Below are positions 45,638 through 54,536 of a stretch of 64,000 nt of DNA, piece by piece. Source of the stretch: Taklimakanibacter deserti. Lineage in GTDB: Bacteria > Pseudomonadota > Alphaproteobacteria > Rhizobiales > Aestuariivirgaceae. The notes under the pieces were generated by a model, which did not search any database, was not told the origin of the DNA, and worked only from the letters and a program-made list of their open reading frames with translations. Location: assembly GCA_003574785.1 (NCBI GenBank), contig QORU01000001.1, forward strand, positions 558,001 to 622,000. Direction: 5' to 3'. Position numbers and translations under genes: made by a program. The stretch's first letter is position 1. Every line of letters begins with the position of its first letter.

Positions 45638-46246
45638 ATGACGCTCGAAGCCTATATCGCCTTCTGCCTTGCCGCCATCGCCATTGTCATCGTGCCGGGA
45701 CCGACGGTCACGGTGGTGATCGCCAACAGCCTCAAATACGGCCAGCGCGCCGGCCTCCTCAATGTGGCGGGCACCCAGGCGGGTCTCGTCGTGTGGATGG
45801 CGGTCGCCATTCTGGGCCTTGCTTCCGCCATCACCTTGATGGGCGTGTGGTTCGACGTGATCCGCATCGCGGGCGCCGTCTATCTGATCTGGCTCGGCAT
45901 CAAGCTCCTGCGCTCCAAGGGCGAGCTTCTGGCGGCCGCGGCTTCAGCGCCGAAAGGCGGCTTCTTCCTGCAGGGCTTCGTCGTCATCCTGTCGAACCCC
46001 AAGGTGCTGCTCGTCTTCGGCGCGCTCATCCCGCAATTCATCTCACCCAATGGCGACTATCTGCAGCAGCTCCTGCTTCTCGGCATCAGCTTCATGGTCA
46101 TCGCCACCGTTTTCGACAGCCTCTATGCCTTCGCCGCCGGTAATGCGGGCTCGTGGCTGTCCAAGAGCCGGGTGCGTTTCGTCGAAGTGTCGAGCGGCCT
46201 GTGCCTGATCGGCGGCGGACTCTGGATGGCACTGCGCGGCAGGTAA
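45638..46246 (+). CDS. LysE/RhtB-family exporter
   Basis: The 202-residue product has about six predicted spans, with IVIVPGPTVTVVIANSLKYG near the N-terminus and GAVYLIWLGIKLLRSK, both typical of amino-acid exporters of the LysE/RhtB family. ATG at 45638 follows GAGGAGGG. It is divergent from bluB across the riboswitch. The substrate (amino acid or derivative) cannot be told. Confidence 0.93.
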   Translation: MTLEAYIAFCLAAIAIVIVPGPTVTVVIANSLKYGQRAGLLNVAGTQAGLVVWMAVAILGLASAITLMGVWFDVIRIAGAVYLIWLGIKLLRSKGELLAAAASAPKGGFFLQGFVVILSNPKVLLVFGALIPQFISPNGDYLQQLLLLGISFMVIATVFDSLYAFAAGNAGSWLSKSRVRFVEVSSGLCLIGGGLWMALRGR

Positions 46247-46256
46247 GGCTTATTTG

Positions 46257-46302
46257 CGCATGGCCTTGTCCGAAAAGTCGAGCAACTTTTCGGGGCCATG
46301 CG
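46257..46302. repeat. Palindromic repeat with TTGT bulge, copy 3
   Basis: CGCATGGCC (46257-46265), bulge TTGT, CCGAAAAGT (46270-46278), loop CGAGCA, ACTTTTCGG (46285-46293), GGCCATGCG (46294-46302). It lies exactly between the LysE stop and the convergent VOC gene stop, so it may end both transcripts. Confidence 0.88.
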
Positions 46303-46725
46303 TCAACCCATACCCAGTTTCTTCGCGAGCGCCTCGTCCCAGAAAGCGGCCTCTATCTTGTGGCCGTCGAGGTCGCGCAGGAAGCAGCCATAATAGGGTT
46401 CGCCATAGTCCTCGCGGGCGCCCGGCTTGCCGTCATCCGTGGCGCCGGCGGCGATGGCCGCCTTGTAGAAGGCATCGACGTCCGCTTTTGATCCGGCGAC
46501 GAAGCCGAAATGGATGCCGTTGCCAGTCTGGGCCTTCTCTCCATTATAGGGCTCCTGCACCCAGAATTCGGGAAACTGCTTGCCGAAGGCGGTGGCGCCC
46601 GGATGTTCCATGATGATCTTGCAGCCGAGCGTCGCCAGCACTTTCTCGTAGAATGTCCTGGCTTCGGCGAACCGGTTGGTGCCGACCGAGACATGCGAAA
46701 TGATCGAAGGGTTGTCGTTGGCCAT
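46303..46725 (-). CDS. VOC-family (glyoxalase/bleomycin-resistance fold) protein
   Basis: The 140-residue product has the vicinal-oxygen-chelate pattern: ISHVSVGTNRFAEARTFYEK, GIHFGFVAGSKADVDAFY and the C-terminal GCFLRDLDGHKIEAAFW. Likely metal ligands include the first histidine of ISHVSV, H in GIHFGF and the glutamate of KIEAAFW. ATG at 46725 follows GGGAGGA. The substrate is unknown. Confidence 0.9.
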   Translation of the reverse strand: MANDNPSIISHVSVGTNRFAEARTFYEKVLATLGCKIIMEHPGATAFGKQFPEFWVQEPYNGEKAQTGNGIHFGFVAGSKADVDAFYKAAIAAGATDDGKPGAREDYGEPYYGCFLRDLDGHKIEAAFWDEALAKKLGMG

Positions 46726-46810
46726 AAGACGTCCTCCCATTGGTGAAAACCAGACTACCGCCATCTCCTGACAGGTTGCGGCAGGAGCGTGATCGGGCTA
46801 TGGCTTGCCC

Positions 46811-47314
46811 ATGGCGCGCACAGGCTTCTATCCCGGCAGCTTCGACCCCGTAACCTACGGGCATCTCGACATTATTGCGAGATCGGCGCGGCTCGTGGAC
46901 AAGCTGGTCTTGGGCGTCGGCACCCATCACGGCAAGAAGTCGCTGATCGACGCCGAAACGCGCGTCAAGTTGCTGGAAACCGTGGCGGCGCCGATCGCCG
47001 AGCATACCGGCATCACGATCGCGGTCGAGACCTTCGACGATCTCGCCGTCGATGCGGCGCGGCGCGCCCATGCCGGCCTCATCATAAGGGGCCTGCGCGA
47101 TGCCAGCGACTTCGACTATGAAGTGCAGATGGGGCAAATGAACGGGTCGATGGCGCCCGATATCGAGACGGTATTCCTGGCGGCAAGCCCCGCGACCCGC
47201 ATGATCGCCTCCTCGCTCGTCAAGCAGATCGCCGCCATGGGCGGCGATGTCACATTGTTCATCCCGAAGGAAGCGCTGGCGGCGGTCAAGGCCGCCCTGA
47301 AAAAGCCAGCCTGA
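46811..47314 (+). CDS. coaD: Phosphopantetheine adenylyltransferase
   Basis: CoaD makes dephospho-CoA from phosphopantetheine and ATP. The 167-residue product starts MARTGFYPGSFDPVTYGHLD with the T/HxGH-type nucleotide motif, and has GLIIRGLRDASDFDYEVQM and the C-terminal MIASSLVKQIAAMGGDV, typical of the family. ATG at 46811 has no clear ribosome site; an in-frame TTG at 46805 is less likely. It starts a row that leads into cyclophilins, queA and tgt. Confidence 0.96.
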   Translation: MARTGFYPGSFDPVTYGHLDIIARSARLVDKLVLGVGTHHGKKSLIDAETRVKLLETVAAPIAEHTGITIAVETFDDLAVDAARRAHAGLIIRGLRDASDFDYEVQMGQMNGSMAPDIETVFLAASPATRMIASSLVKQIAAMGGDVTLFIPKEALAAVKAALKKPA

Positions 47315-47350
47315 TCTTCAAAACCGTTCCCGCAACCCAAGGAGACCCGA

Positions 47351-47893
47351 ATGACATCAAGACTGGCCCTGATCGGCCTCATCGGCGCCGTGGCTTTTGC
47401 CAGCCTGCCCGTCAAGGCGCAGAATCTCGACCCCGAAAACACACTGGTGATCACCACGTCCGACGGCTGCAAGATCACGGCGGGCCTCAGACCCGATCTG
47501 GCGCCCAAGCATGTGGCGCAAATCAAGAAGCTGGCGCGCGCCGGCTTCTATGACGGCATCATCTTCCATCGCGTGATCGAAGGCTTCATGGCCCAGACGG
47601 GCGATCCGACCGGCACCGGCACGGGCGGCTCGAACGAGCCTGACCTTCCGGCCGAATTCAGCAAGGCGCATTTCGATCGCGGCACGCTCGGCATGGCGCG
47701 CGCGCAAGACCCGAACAGCGCCAATTCGCAGTTCTTCATCATGTTCGCCGACGGCGGGTTCCTCGACGGCCAGTATACGGTCTTCGGCGGCGTCGCCTCC
47801 GGCATGGACTGCGTCGACAAGATTGCCAAGGGCGAGCCGCCGGCCAATCCGAGCAAAATGGTTTCCGTGAAAATATTGAAGGATACTCAATAA
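47351..47893 (+). CDS. Periplasmic cyclophilin-type peptidyl-prolyl isomerase
   Basis: The 180-residue product has a signal peptide (RLALIGLIGAVAFASLPVKAQ) and a cyclophilin domain with FYDGIIFHRVIEGFMAQTGD, the arginine of FHRV and NSQFFIMFAD. It should speed proline isomerisation during folding in the periplasm. It shares its last base with the next cyclophilin gene, and the two domains are close relatives, so they probably arose by duplication. Confidence 0.94.
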   Translation: MTSRLALIGLIGAVAFASLPVKAQNLDPENTLVITTSDGCKITAGLRPDLAPKHVAQIKKLARAGFYDGIIFHRVIEGFMAQTGDPTGTGTGGSNEPDLPAEFSKAHFDRGTLGMARAQDPNSANSQFFIMFADGGFLDGQYTVFGGVASGMDCVDKIAKGEPPANPSKMVSVKILKDTQ

Positions 47894-48366
47894 TGGCCAC
47901 CGATCTCGAAAACACCCTTTATATGGACCTTGCCAAGGGCCGGGTGACGATCGAGCTTCGCCCCGACCTCGCCCCCAATCACGTGGCGCGGATCAAGGAG
48001 CTGGCGCGCGAAGGCTTCTATGACGGCGTTGTCTTCCACCGCGTCATCGAAGGCTTCATGGCGCAAGGCGGCGATCCTTCCGGCACCGGCATGGGCGGGT
48101 CGAAGAAGCCCAATCTCAAGGCGGAATTCTCGCGCGAGCCACATGTGCGCGGCGTATGCTCCATGGCGCGCTCGTCCAATCCGGACTCGGCCAACAGCCA
48201 GTTCTTCATCTGCTTCGGCGATGCGACCTTCCTCGACAAGCAATATACGGTGTGGGGCAAGGTGGCATCCGGCATGGAACATGTCGATGCCCTGAAGCGC
48301 GGCGAGCCGGTGCGCGATCCCGACAAGATTGTGAAGATGCAGGTCGCGGCGGACGCGAAGGGCTGA
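47893..48366 (+). CDS. Cytoplasmic cyclophilin-type peptidyl-prolyl isomerase
   Basis: The 157-residue product has no signal peptide and the same cyclophilin core: FYDGVVFHRVIEGFMAQGGD, GGSKKPNLKAEF and NSQFFICFGDATFLDKQYTV. Its ATG overlaps the stop of the periplasmic isomerase (TAATG), so the pair should be translated together. It acts on cytosolic proteins. It is usually named ppiB. Confidence 0.95.
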   Translation: MATDLENTLYMDLAKGRVTIELRPDLAPNHVARIKELAREGFYDGVVFHRVIEGFMAQGGDPSGTGMGGSKKPNLKAEFSREPHVRGVCSMARSSNPDSANSQFFICFGDATFLDKQYTVWGKVASGMEHVDALKRGEPVRDPDKIVKMQVAADAKG

Positions 48367-48373
48367 GCATCCC

Positions 48374-48778
48374 ATGGGACCTGCTGGAAGATGGGCGGCG
48401 GCGGCCGCCGCCCTGATTTCCTCCGCCAGCGCGGCGCTGGCGACGGAGAATATCATCTGCAGCTCAGCGGATGAGAAGGCGGCCATGGCTTTTCTGGTCG
48501 GCACGACGCCAGGGCTCAACCCCTTGAGCCTCACCATGGACGCCAATGGCAAGAGCTGGGCGACGAAGCCGGAGGGAAAACAGACGGCCATCCTCATCGC
48601 CCAGGCCTTCTCCGATGACGAGGGCATGAAGATCGACATTACCGACGACAATGCCGAGCGCATCATCGCGAAGCTCAGAGTGACCCGCGGGCATGATGAA
48701 GGCAGCGAGCCCGTCACGGCGGGCACTCTCATGATCGTCGGAGAGGGTGCCTGGCCGGTAACCTGCTCGGGCGAGTAG
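48374..48778 (+). CDS. Exported hypothetical protein
   Basis: The 134-residue product has a signal peptide ([18 protein letters not shown]) and a mature part with two cysteines (IICSSADE and PVTCSGE) that may form a disulfide. No known domain is seen. It begins 8 bases after the cyclophilin gene and ends 13 bases before queA, so it belongs to the same operon. Its role is unknown. Confidence 0.8.
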   Translation: MGPAGRWAAAAAALISSASAALATENIICSSADEKAAMAFLVGTTPGLNPLSLTMDANGKSWATKPEGKQTAILIAQAFSDDEGMKIDITDDNAERIIAKLRVTRGHDEGSEPVTAGTLMIVGEGAWPVTCSGE

Positions 48779-48791
48779 CGCTGGGCGCCCG

Positions 48792-49865
48792 ATGCGTGTC
48801 GCCGATTTCGACTTCGAACTGCCGGAAGGCCGCATCGCGCTCAGGCCGGCGAAGCCGCGCGATGCGGCAAAACTCCTCATCGTCGAGCCGCAGCGTCTCC
48901 AGGATCGCAGCGTGCGCGACCTGCCGTCGCTGCTCACATCCGGCGATGTGCTGGTGTTCAACAAGACCAAGGTCATTCCGGCAGCGCTGAGCGGGAAGAG
49001 AATAGGGCGCGGCGATGCCGAGCCTCATATCGAGGCTCTGCTGCATCAGCGCCTCGACGGCTCGCGCTGGAAGGCCTTTGCCAAGCCGGGAAAACGGCTC
49101 GCGGTCGGCGACCGGATCCGCTTCGGCGCCGAGGGCCGCGTCTGCCTGCTCGGCACGCTCGATGCGCGGGTCGAGGAAAAGGGCGAGGGCGGCGAGATCA
49201 CGCTGGCTTTCGATTTTCACGGGCCGATCCTCGATGAGGCCATCGCCACGCTGGGCGACATGCCACTGCCGCCCTATATCGCCGGCAAGCGCGAGACGGA
49301 TGAGCAGGACCGCGAGGATTACCAGACCATCTTCGCCGAGGAGGAAGGAGCGGTGGCCGCTCCCACGGCCGGCCTCCATTTCACCCCCGACTTGATGAAG
49401 TCACTGCAAGCCAGTGGAATTAAAGTAGAATTTGTGACGCTTCACGTCGGCGCGGGGACCTTCCTGCCAGTCAAGGTGGAAGACACGCAAGAGCACAAGA
49501 TGCATGCCGAATGGGGCGACGTGCCGGAGGATGTGGTGGTCAGGCTGAAGCAGGCCAAAGCCAATGGCCACCGGGTCATCCCGGTGGGCACAACCTCGCT
49601 CAGGCTGCTCGAAAGTGCCGCCGCCTCGGGTGAGCTCGCGCCATTCAGAGGATCGACGGACATCTTCATCACCCCCGGCTACCGCTTCCGGGTCGCCGAT
49701 CTCCTTTTCACCAACTTCCATCTGCCGCGTTCGACGCTGTTCATGCTCGTCTCCGCCTTTTCAGGGCTCGAGCGGATGAAGGCGGCCTATGCCCACGCCA
49801 TCGCCAACGACTATCGGTTCTATTCCTATGGCGATGCGAGCCTGCTATTCCCGCAGGCCACATGA
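48792..49865 (+). CDS. queA: tRNA preQ1(34) S-adenosylmethionine ribosyltransferase-isomerase
   Basis: QueA adds the epoxycyclopentanediol ring to preQ1 in tRNA, using SAM as ribosyl donor. The 357-residue product has [39 protein letters not shown] and [13 protein letters not shown], all typical. It overlaps tgt by four bases (ATGA), so the two queuosine steps are coupled. Confidence 0.97.
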   Translation: MRVADFDFELPEGRIALRPAKPRDAAKLLIVEPQRLQDRSVRDLPSLLTSGDVLVFNKTKVIPAALSGKRIGRGDAEPHIEALLHQRLDGSRWKAFAKPGKRLAVGDRIRFGAEGRVCLLGTLDARVEEKGEGGEITLAFDFHGPILDEAIATLGDMPLPPYIAGKRETDEQDREDYQTIFAEEEGAVAAPTAGLHFTPDLMKSLQASGIKVEFVTLHVGAGTFLPVKVEDTQEHKMHAEWGDVPEDVVVRLKQAKANGHRVIPVGTTSLRLLESAAASGELAPFRGSTDIFITPGYRFRVADLLFTNFHLPRSTLFMLVSAFSGLERMKAAYAHAIANDYRFYSYGDASLLFPQAT

Positions 49866-50989
49866 GCGAGGGCTTTTCCTTCACACTGCTGGCGACCGAC
49901 GGCGCGGCGCGGCGCGGCACGCTGTCGACCGGGCGCGGCGAGATCCGCACCCCGGCCTTCATGCCGGTCGGCACCGCAGGGACCGTCAAGGGGCTCTATG
50001 CCGATCAGGTGCGTGAGACCGGCGCCGACATCATCCTCGGCAATGTCTATCACCTGATGCTGCGGCCGGGCCCGGAAGAGGTCGCCAAGCTCGGCGGCCT
50101 GCACCGTTTCGCCAACTGGCCCTATCCGATCCTCACCGATTCCGGCGGCTTCCAGATCATGTCGCTCGCCAAATTGCGCAAGATCTCCGAGAAGGGTGCG
50201 GTCTTCCAGTCGCATATCGACGGGCGGAAATATGAGCTGAGCCCGGAGCGCTCGATGGAGATCCAAAGGCTCTTGGGCTCCGACATCCAGATGCAGCTCG
50301 ATGAATGCCTGATGTATCCCCATACCGACAAGGATGCCGAGCGCGCCATGCAATTGTCGCTGCGCTGGGCCGAACGCTCGCGCCAGGCCTTCGGCAAGCA
50401 GCCGGGCCGCGGCAATTTCGGCATCGTGCAAGGCGGCGTCAATGAACGCTTACGGCGCATCTCGGCCGAAGGCCTCACCGCCATCGGCTTCGAGGGCTAT
50501 GCGATCGGCGGCCTCGCGGTGGGCGAGGGCCAGGCGCTCATGCTGCAGACGATCGAGAAGACCGTGCCTTATCTGCCCGCCGACCGCCCGCGCTATCTCA
50601 TGGGAGTGGGCACGCCCGAGGACATCATCGAGGCGGTGGCGCGCGGCGTCGACATGTTCGACTGCGTGATGCCGACGCGCTCCGGCCGCCATGGCCAGGC
50701 CTTCACCCGCTTCGGCAAGATCAATCTGCGCAACGCCAAGCATGCCGACGATCCGCGCCCGCTCGATCCGGAAAGCCCGTGTCCGGCCTTATCGCTGTAT
50801 TCGCGGGCTTATCTGCATCATCTCATCCGGTCGGGCGAGCTCCTCGGCATGATGCTGCTCTCCTGGGCCAATGTCGCCTATTATCAATCGCTGATGGGGG
50901 GTATCAGGGAATCTATTGCCCAAGGGCGCTTCGAGGACTTCCGGCGTGCGACCAAGGAACAGTGGAAGCGGGGGGATGTTTCCGCTTAA
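49862..50989 (+). CDS. tgt: tRNA-guanine transglycosylase with a degenerate zinc site
   Basis: Tgt exchanges guanine 34 for preQ1 in certain tRNAs. The 375-residue product has D93 (LTDSGGFQ), GIVQGG, and the nucleophile D267 ([17 protein letters not shown]). The zinc motif C-x-C-x2-C...H of other Tgt enzymes is mostly lost: the hand-aligned positions read S305, C307, L310 and A336 (SPCPAL and SWANVAYYQ). It may fold without zinc, as I believe happens in some alphaproteobacteria. Confidence 0.95.
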   Translation: MSEGFSFTLLATDGAARRGTLSTGRGEIRTPAFMPVGTAGTVKGLYADQVRETGADIILGNVYHLMLRPGPEEVAKLGGLHRFANWPYPILTDSGGFQIMSLAKLRKISEKGAVFQSHIDGRKYELSPERSMEIQRLLGSDIQMQLDECLMYPHTDKDAERAMQLSLRWAERSRQAFGKQPGRGNFGIVQGGVNERLRRISAEGLTAIGFEGYAIGGLAVGEGQALMLQTIEKTVPYLPADRPRYLMGVGTPEDIIEAVARGVDMFDCVMPTRSGRHGQAFTRFGKINLRNAKHADDPRPLDPESPCPALSLYSRAYLHHLIRSGELLGMMLLSWANVAYYQSLMGGIRESIAQGRFEDFRRATKEQWKRGDVSA

Positions 50990-51026
50990 GTTTCGGGCAA
51001 CACAGCATCCTGGAGGCGGAATTCCC

Positions 51027-51533
51027 ATGAAAATGAGTGGCGAAGAGGTCATCGCGGCGGCGCGTGAGACGGTTTGGAAAGCGCTGAACGACCCCGACAT
51101 CCTCAAGCAGTGCATCCCCGGCTGTGAATCGATCACCAGGCATTCCGACACCCAGCTCGAAGCCCGGGTGATCGCCAAGGTCGGACCGGTCAAGGCCGGG
51201 TTCACCGGCATCGTCAATCTGACCGATCTCAACCCGCCGTCCAGCTACCGCATATCGGGCGAAGGCAAAGGCGGCCTTGCCGGCTTCGCCAGCGGCGGCG
51301 CCGATGTGCGGCTCGAGGATACCGATGGCGGCACCAAGCTCTCCTATGACGTCGATGCGCAAGTCGGCGGCAAGCTCGCCATGCTGGGCTCGCGCCTCAT
51401 CGATTCGACGGCGCGCTCCATGGCGACCCAGTTCTTCGAGAAATTCGCCGACATCGTCGGCACCATGAAGCCGGAAGCGGCCAAGACGCCCGCGAAGAAA
51501 GTCGCCAAGAAGGCGGCGAAGAAGAAGGTCTAG
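51027..51533 (+). CDS. CoxG-like SRPBCC-domain protein
   Basis: The 168-residue product has the CoxG pattern: MKMSGEEVIAAARETVWKAL, CIPGCESI and GKAGFTG-type residues (GPVKAGFTGIVNL), then a basic tail of AKK repeats. CoxG helps tether carbon monoxide dehydrogenase to the membrane in CO oxidisers, but homologues occur without cox genes, as here. ATG at 51027 follows GGAGGCGGA. The frame upstream, within tgt, is not used. Confidence 0.9.
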   Translation: MKMSGEEVIAAARETVWKALNDPDILKQCIPGCESITRHSDTQLEARVIAKVGPVKAGFTGIVNLTDLNPPSSYRISGEGKGGLAGFASGGADVRLEDTDGGTKLSYDVDAQVGGKLAMLGSRLIDSTARSMATQFFEKFADIVGTMKPEAAKTPAKKVAKKAAKKKV

Positions 51534-51724
51534 AGCCTGTAGCCGAAGAGATGCAGCGCGACGAAGACGGCCGCGAAGATGACGGCATAAGCGAGCGCGC
51601 CATAGAAGATCACAAGGTGCAGGATCCTGAGCCAGGGTGGGGCGGCCTCAAAGCGATGTTTGAGCCGCAAGAGGAGTGAGACCAGCACCACGGCCAAAGC
51701 GACGATCAGGAGCCTGATCAGCAT
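51530..51724 (-). CDS. Small membrane protein, last gene of the polyamine operon
   Basis: The 64-residue product has two predicted spans (LIRLLIVALAVVLVSLLL and LHLVIFYGALAYAVIFAAVF) with a short basic loop between. It starts 6 bases after the permease gene, so it is likely co-transcribed. Its end overlaps the CoxG-like gene by 4 bases on the other strand. No family is recognised. Confidence 0.6.
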   Translation of the reverse strand: MLIRLLIVALAVVLVSLLLRLKHRFEAAPPWLRILHLVIFYGALAYAVIFAAVFVALHLFGYRL

Positions 51725-51730
51725 CGGCGC

Positions 51731-52546
51731 TCACTTCCCGCCGCCGGCCACGTGCTCGCCGTCGCGGGTCAGATAATAAGCGCCGAGGATCGGCAGGAAG
51801 GTGACCGCGATGACGAAGATCGCGACCACATTGGTCACCGGCCGCTGGCGCGGGCGGATGAGCTCGGTCAGCATCCAGATCGGCAAAGTCGCCTGCTGGC
51901 CCGCGGTGAAGGTGGTGACGATGACCTCGTCGAAGGAAAGCGCGAAGGACAGCATGCCGCCGGCTAGCAAAGCGGAAGCGATATTGGGCAGGACGACATG
52001 GCGGAAGGTCTGGAAGCCGTCGGCGCCCAGGTCCATGGACGCTTCGATGAGATTGCCGGAGGTGCGGCGGAAACGCGCCAGCGCGTTGTTGTAGACGACG
52101 ACGATGCAGAAGGTCGCGTGACCGAGCACGATCGTCCAGAAGGAAAAATCGAAATTGAGGATGTTGAAGGCCGAGCGCAAGGAGATGCCGGTAATAATGC
52201 CGGGAAGGGCGATCGGCAGGATGAAGAGCAGCGAGATGTAGTCGCGCCCGAAGAAGCGGGCGCGCGAGACGGCCGCCGCCGCGCAGGTGCCGAGCACCAG
52301 GGCGATGGCGGTGGCGATGGCGGCGACCTTCACCGAGAGCCAGATCGCGTTCCAGATGTCCTGGCGTTCCCAGGCGATGGCGAACCATTTGACCGTCAGT
52401 CCGGGCGGCGGGAATTGATAGCTCTTCTCCTCGGTGGTGAAGGCATAGAGGAAGATGAGGAGCAGGGGCAGGTGCAGGAACAACAGTCCGGCAATGGCGG
52501 CGATGCCCAATCCGCGCGGCGCTCTTTCACCTCGCTCAGAGCGCAT
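51731..52546 (-). CDS. ABC transporter permease, polyamine type (PotC/PotI-like)
   Basis: The 271-residue product has six predicted spans and the binding-protein-dependent permease loop [20 protein letters not shown] (EAA motif). It should pair with the PotB-like permease in the inner membrane. It overlaps that gene by 11 bases and follows the usual binding protein / ATPase / permease / permease order. Confidence 0.95.
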   Translation of the reverse strand: MRSERGERAPRGLGIAAIAGLLFLHLPLLLIFLYAFTTEEKSYQFPPPGLTVKWFAIAWERQDIWNAIWLSVKVAAIATAIALVLGTCAAAAVSRARFFGRDYISLLFILPIALPGIITGISLRSAFNILNFDFSFWTIVLGHATFCIVVVYNNALARFRRTSGNLIEASMDLGADGFQTFRHVVLPNIASALLAGGMLSFALSFDEVIVTTFTAGQQATLPIWMLTELIRPRQRPVTNVVAIFVIAVTFLPILGAYYLTRDGEHVAGGGK

Positions 52547-53483
52547 CGAAGGCCCCCATGCGCTTGGCGATGGTGAGATAGATGGCCATGATCACGATCG
52601 GCACGACGGTGAAGGCGGCGGCGAGCGGGATGTTGCCGGCCGTGCCCTGCAACACGTAAACCGCCTGGCCAAGGAAGTAGCTCGACGTGCCGACGATCTG
52701 CGGGATGATGTAGTCCCCGAGCGTCAGCGAGAAGGTGAAGATCGAGCCGGCGATGAGGCCGGGGAGCGCCAGGGGGAAGACCACCGTCCAGAACGTCTGC
52801 CGCGGCAGGGCGCCCAGATCGGCGGAAGCCTCGATGAGGTTGGCGGGAACGCGCTCGAGCGCCGCCTGCGTCGGCAGGATCATGTAAGGCAGCCAGACAT
52901 AGAGGAAGACGAGGAACGTACCGATATAGCTGATGCTGAGCGACGGTCCGCCGATGATCGGGATGGCGAGGATCGCATCAAGGAGCCAAGTCAGATAAAG
53001 CTTGTCGGCGAGCCAGGTGATGATCCCTTCCTTGGCGAGGATGAGCTTCCAGGCATAGACGCGGACCAGATAGCTCGACCACAAGGGCAGCATCACCGCC
53101 AGATAGAAGAAGGCCTTCAGGCGGCCCTTGGCATAGCGCGCCGCATAATAGGCGATGGGGAAGGCGATGAGGGCGGCGGCCAGCGTCACGGCGATCGCCA
53201 TCGAGAGGCTGCGCCAGATGATGTCGAGATTGGCGAGGCTGAGCAGCTCGCGATAGGTCGAAAGCGTGAATTCGCGATTGATCAGCCCCGAGAACTCGTC
53301 GATCGAGAAGAAGCTTTGCGCGAGCAGAGCGAGCAGCGATCCCAAATAGACGATGCCGAGCCAGAGCAGGGGCGGCGCCAGCAGCAGGGTCAGGAGCAGG
53401 AACGGGCTCCGGAACAACGCATCGGAGATCTGTCGCAACAAGCCGCCGCGCTCCTCCCGGGCGAGCCCGGTCGCGGTGCTCAC
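52536..53483 (-). CDS. ABC transporter permease, polyamine type (PotB/PotH-like)
   Basis: The 315-residue product has six predicted spans after a cytoplasmic N-terminus and the EAA loop [23 protein letters not shown] at 53483, overlapping the ATPase stop (GTGA), is preferred to the long frame upstream; GAGGA lies before it. It belongs to the polyamine-type operon. Confidence 0.94.
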   Translation of the reverse strand: MSTATGLAREERGGLLRQISDALFRSPFLLLTLLLAPPLLWLGIVYLGSLLALLAQSFFSIDEFSGLINREFTLSTYRELLSLANLDIIWRSLSMAIAVTLAAALIAFPIAYYAARYAKGRLKAFFYLAVMLPLWSSYLVRVYAWKLILAKEGIITWLADKLYLTWLLDAILAIPIIGGPSLSISYIGTFLVFLYVWLPYMILPTQAALERVPANLIEASADLGALPRQTFWTVVFPLALPGLIAGSIFTFSLTLGDYIIPQIVGTSSYFLGQAVYVLQGTAGNIPLAAAFTVVPIVIMAIYLTIAKRMGAFDAL

Positions 53484-54493
53484 GCTTCGTCCTCCATGGC
53501 GTGGAGGGCGCTGAGCGGCCAGGAAAGGCTGACTGTCGCGCCGATGTCGAGCCCGGCCAGCGAAGAGGGCGCGGAAACGGCAAGCTCCTGGCCGGAGGCT
53601 TCCGTGTTCACACGCGTGATCGCGCCCTGATAGTGAACCGAGGTGACCTTGGCGGTCACGCCATGGCTGCCCGCCGGCGGCTTCGCCGCGCCGGCGGCGA
53701 TCGCGATCTTCTCGGGCCTGAGCGACACCCATCTGGCGGGACCGCCGGTGCCCGCGACGAAATCGGGCGGCAGGACGTTCGATGAGCCGACGAAATCGGC
53801 CACGAAACGGGTGCGCGGCCGCTCATAGATCTCCTGCGGGGCGCCGACCTGGACGATCCTGCCCTGATTGAAGATGGCGACACGGTCGGCCATCGACAGG
53901 GCCTCTCCCTGATCATGGGTGACGAAGACGAAAGTGATGCCGAGATTGCGCTGCAAGGTCTTGAGCTCGACCTGCATCTGCTCGCGCAGCTTGAGATCGA
54001 GGGCGCCCAGAGGTTCATCGAGCAGCAGCACCTTGGGCTCGTTCACCAAAGCGCGGGCCAAGGCGACGCGCTGGCGCTGGCCGCCGGAGAGCTGCGACGG
54101 CCGCCTCGCGTCGAAGCCTTTGAGCTCGACAAGATCGAGGGCGTCGAGCGCCTTCTTCTGGCGGGCGGCCCGCGGCACGCCCTTGACCATCAGCCCGTAG
54201 CCGACATTCTCCAGAATGGTCATATGCGGGAACAGCGCATAGTCCTGGAAGACCGTGTTCACGTTGCGCCGATAGGGCGGCAGGCCTTCGGCGGTCTCGC
54301 CGAAAATCTCGATATGGCCGCTCGTCGGCTGCTCGAAACCGGCGATGAGGCGCAGGCACGTGGTCTTGCCCGAGCCCGAGGGCCCCAGCATGGCAAAGAA
54401 TTCGCCCGGTGCGATGGTGAGCGTGACGTCATCCACCGCGCGGACAGGGCCGAAATGGCGCGAGACGTTCTGGAAGGAAACGGCTGTTGTCAT
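53480..54493 (-). CDS. ABC transporter ATPase, polyamine type (PotA/PotG-like)
   Basis: The 337-residue product has Walker A LGPSGSGKTT (residues 36-45), signature LSGGQRQRVALARAL, Walker B VLLLDEPLGALD, then a TOBE domain (about 265-335). Such ATPases power polyamine or related cation uptake. It follows the binding-protein gene after a 43-base gap that holds a perfect hairpin. Confidence 0.96.
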   Translation of the reverse strand: MTTAVSFQNVSRHFGPVRAVDDVTLTIAPGEFFAMLGPSGSGKTTCLRLIAGFEQPTSGHIEIFGETAEGLPPYRRNVNTVFQDYALFPHMTILENVGYGLMVKGVPRAARQKKALDALDLVELKGFDARRPSQLSGGQRQRVALARALVNEPKVLLLDEPLGALDLKLREQMQVELKTLQRNLGITFVFVTHDQGEALSMADRVAIFNQGRIVQVGAPQEIYERPRTRFVADFVGSSNVLPPDFVAGTGGPARWVSLRPEKIAIAAGAAKPPAGSHGVTAKVTSVHYQGAITRVNTEASGQELAVSAPSSLAGLDIGATVSLSWPLSALHAMEDEA

Positions 54494-54497
54494 GGGG

Positions 54498-54527
54498 AAA
54501 ACTCCCGCCGGTCATAACCGGCGGGAG
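54498..54527 (-). terminator. Hairpin with T run between binding protein and ATPase genes
   Basis: On the minus strand CTCCCGCCGGT / ACCGGCGGGAG forms a perfect 11-bp stem with a four-base loop (54502-54527), followed by TTTT (54501-54498). It probably ends most transcripts after the binding-protein gene, giving more binding protein than transporter. Confidence 0.7.
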
Positions 54528-54536
54528 CAATTGCAT

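Noticed and set aside
33898..46302. The repeated palindromes as a CRISPR array
   Set aside because: Only three copies, kilobases apart, with variable arms and no cas genes.
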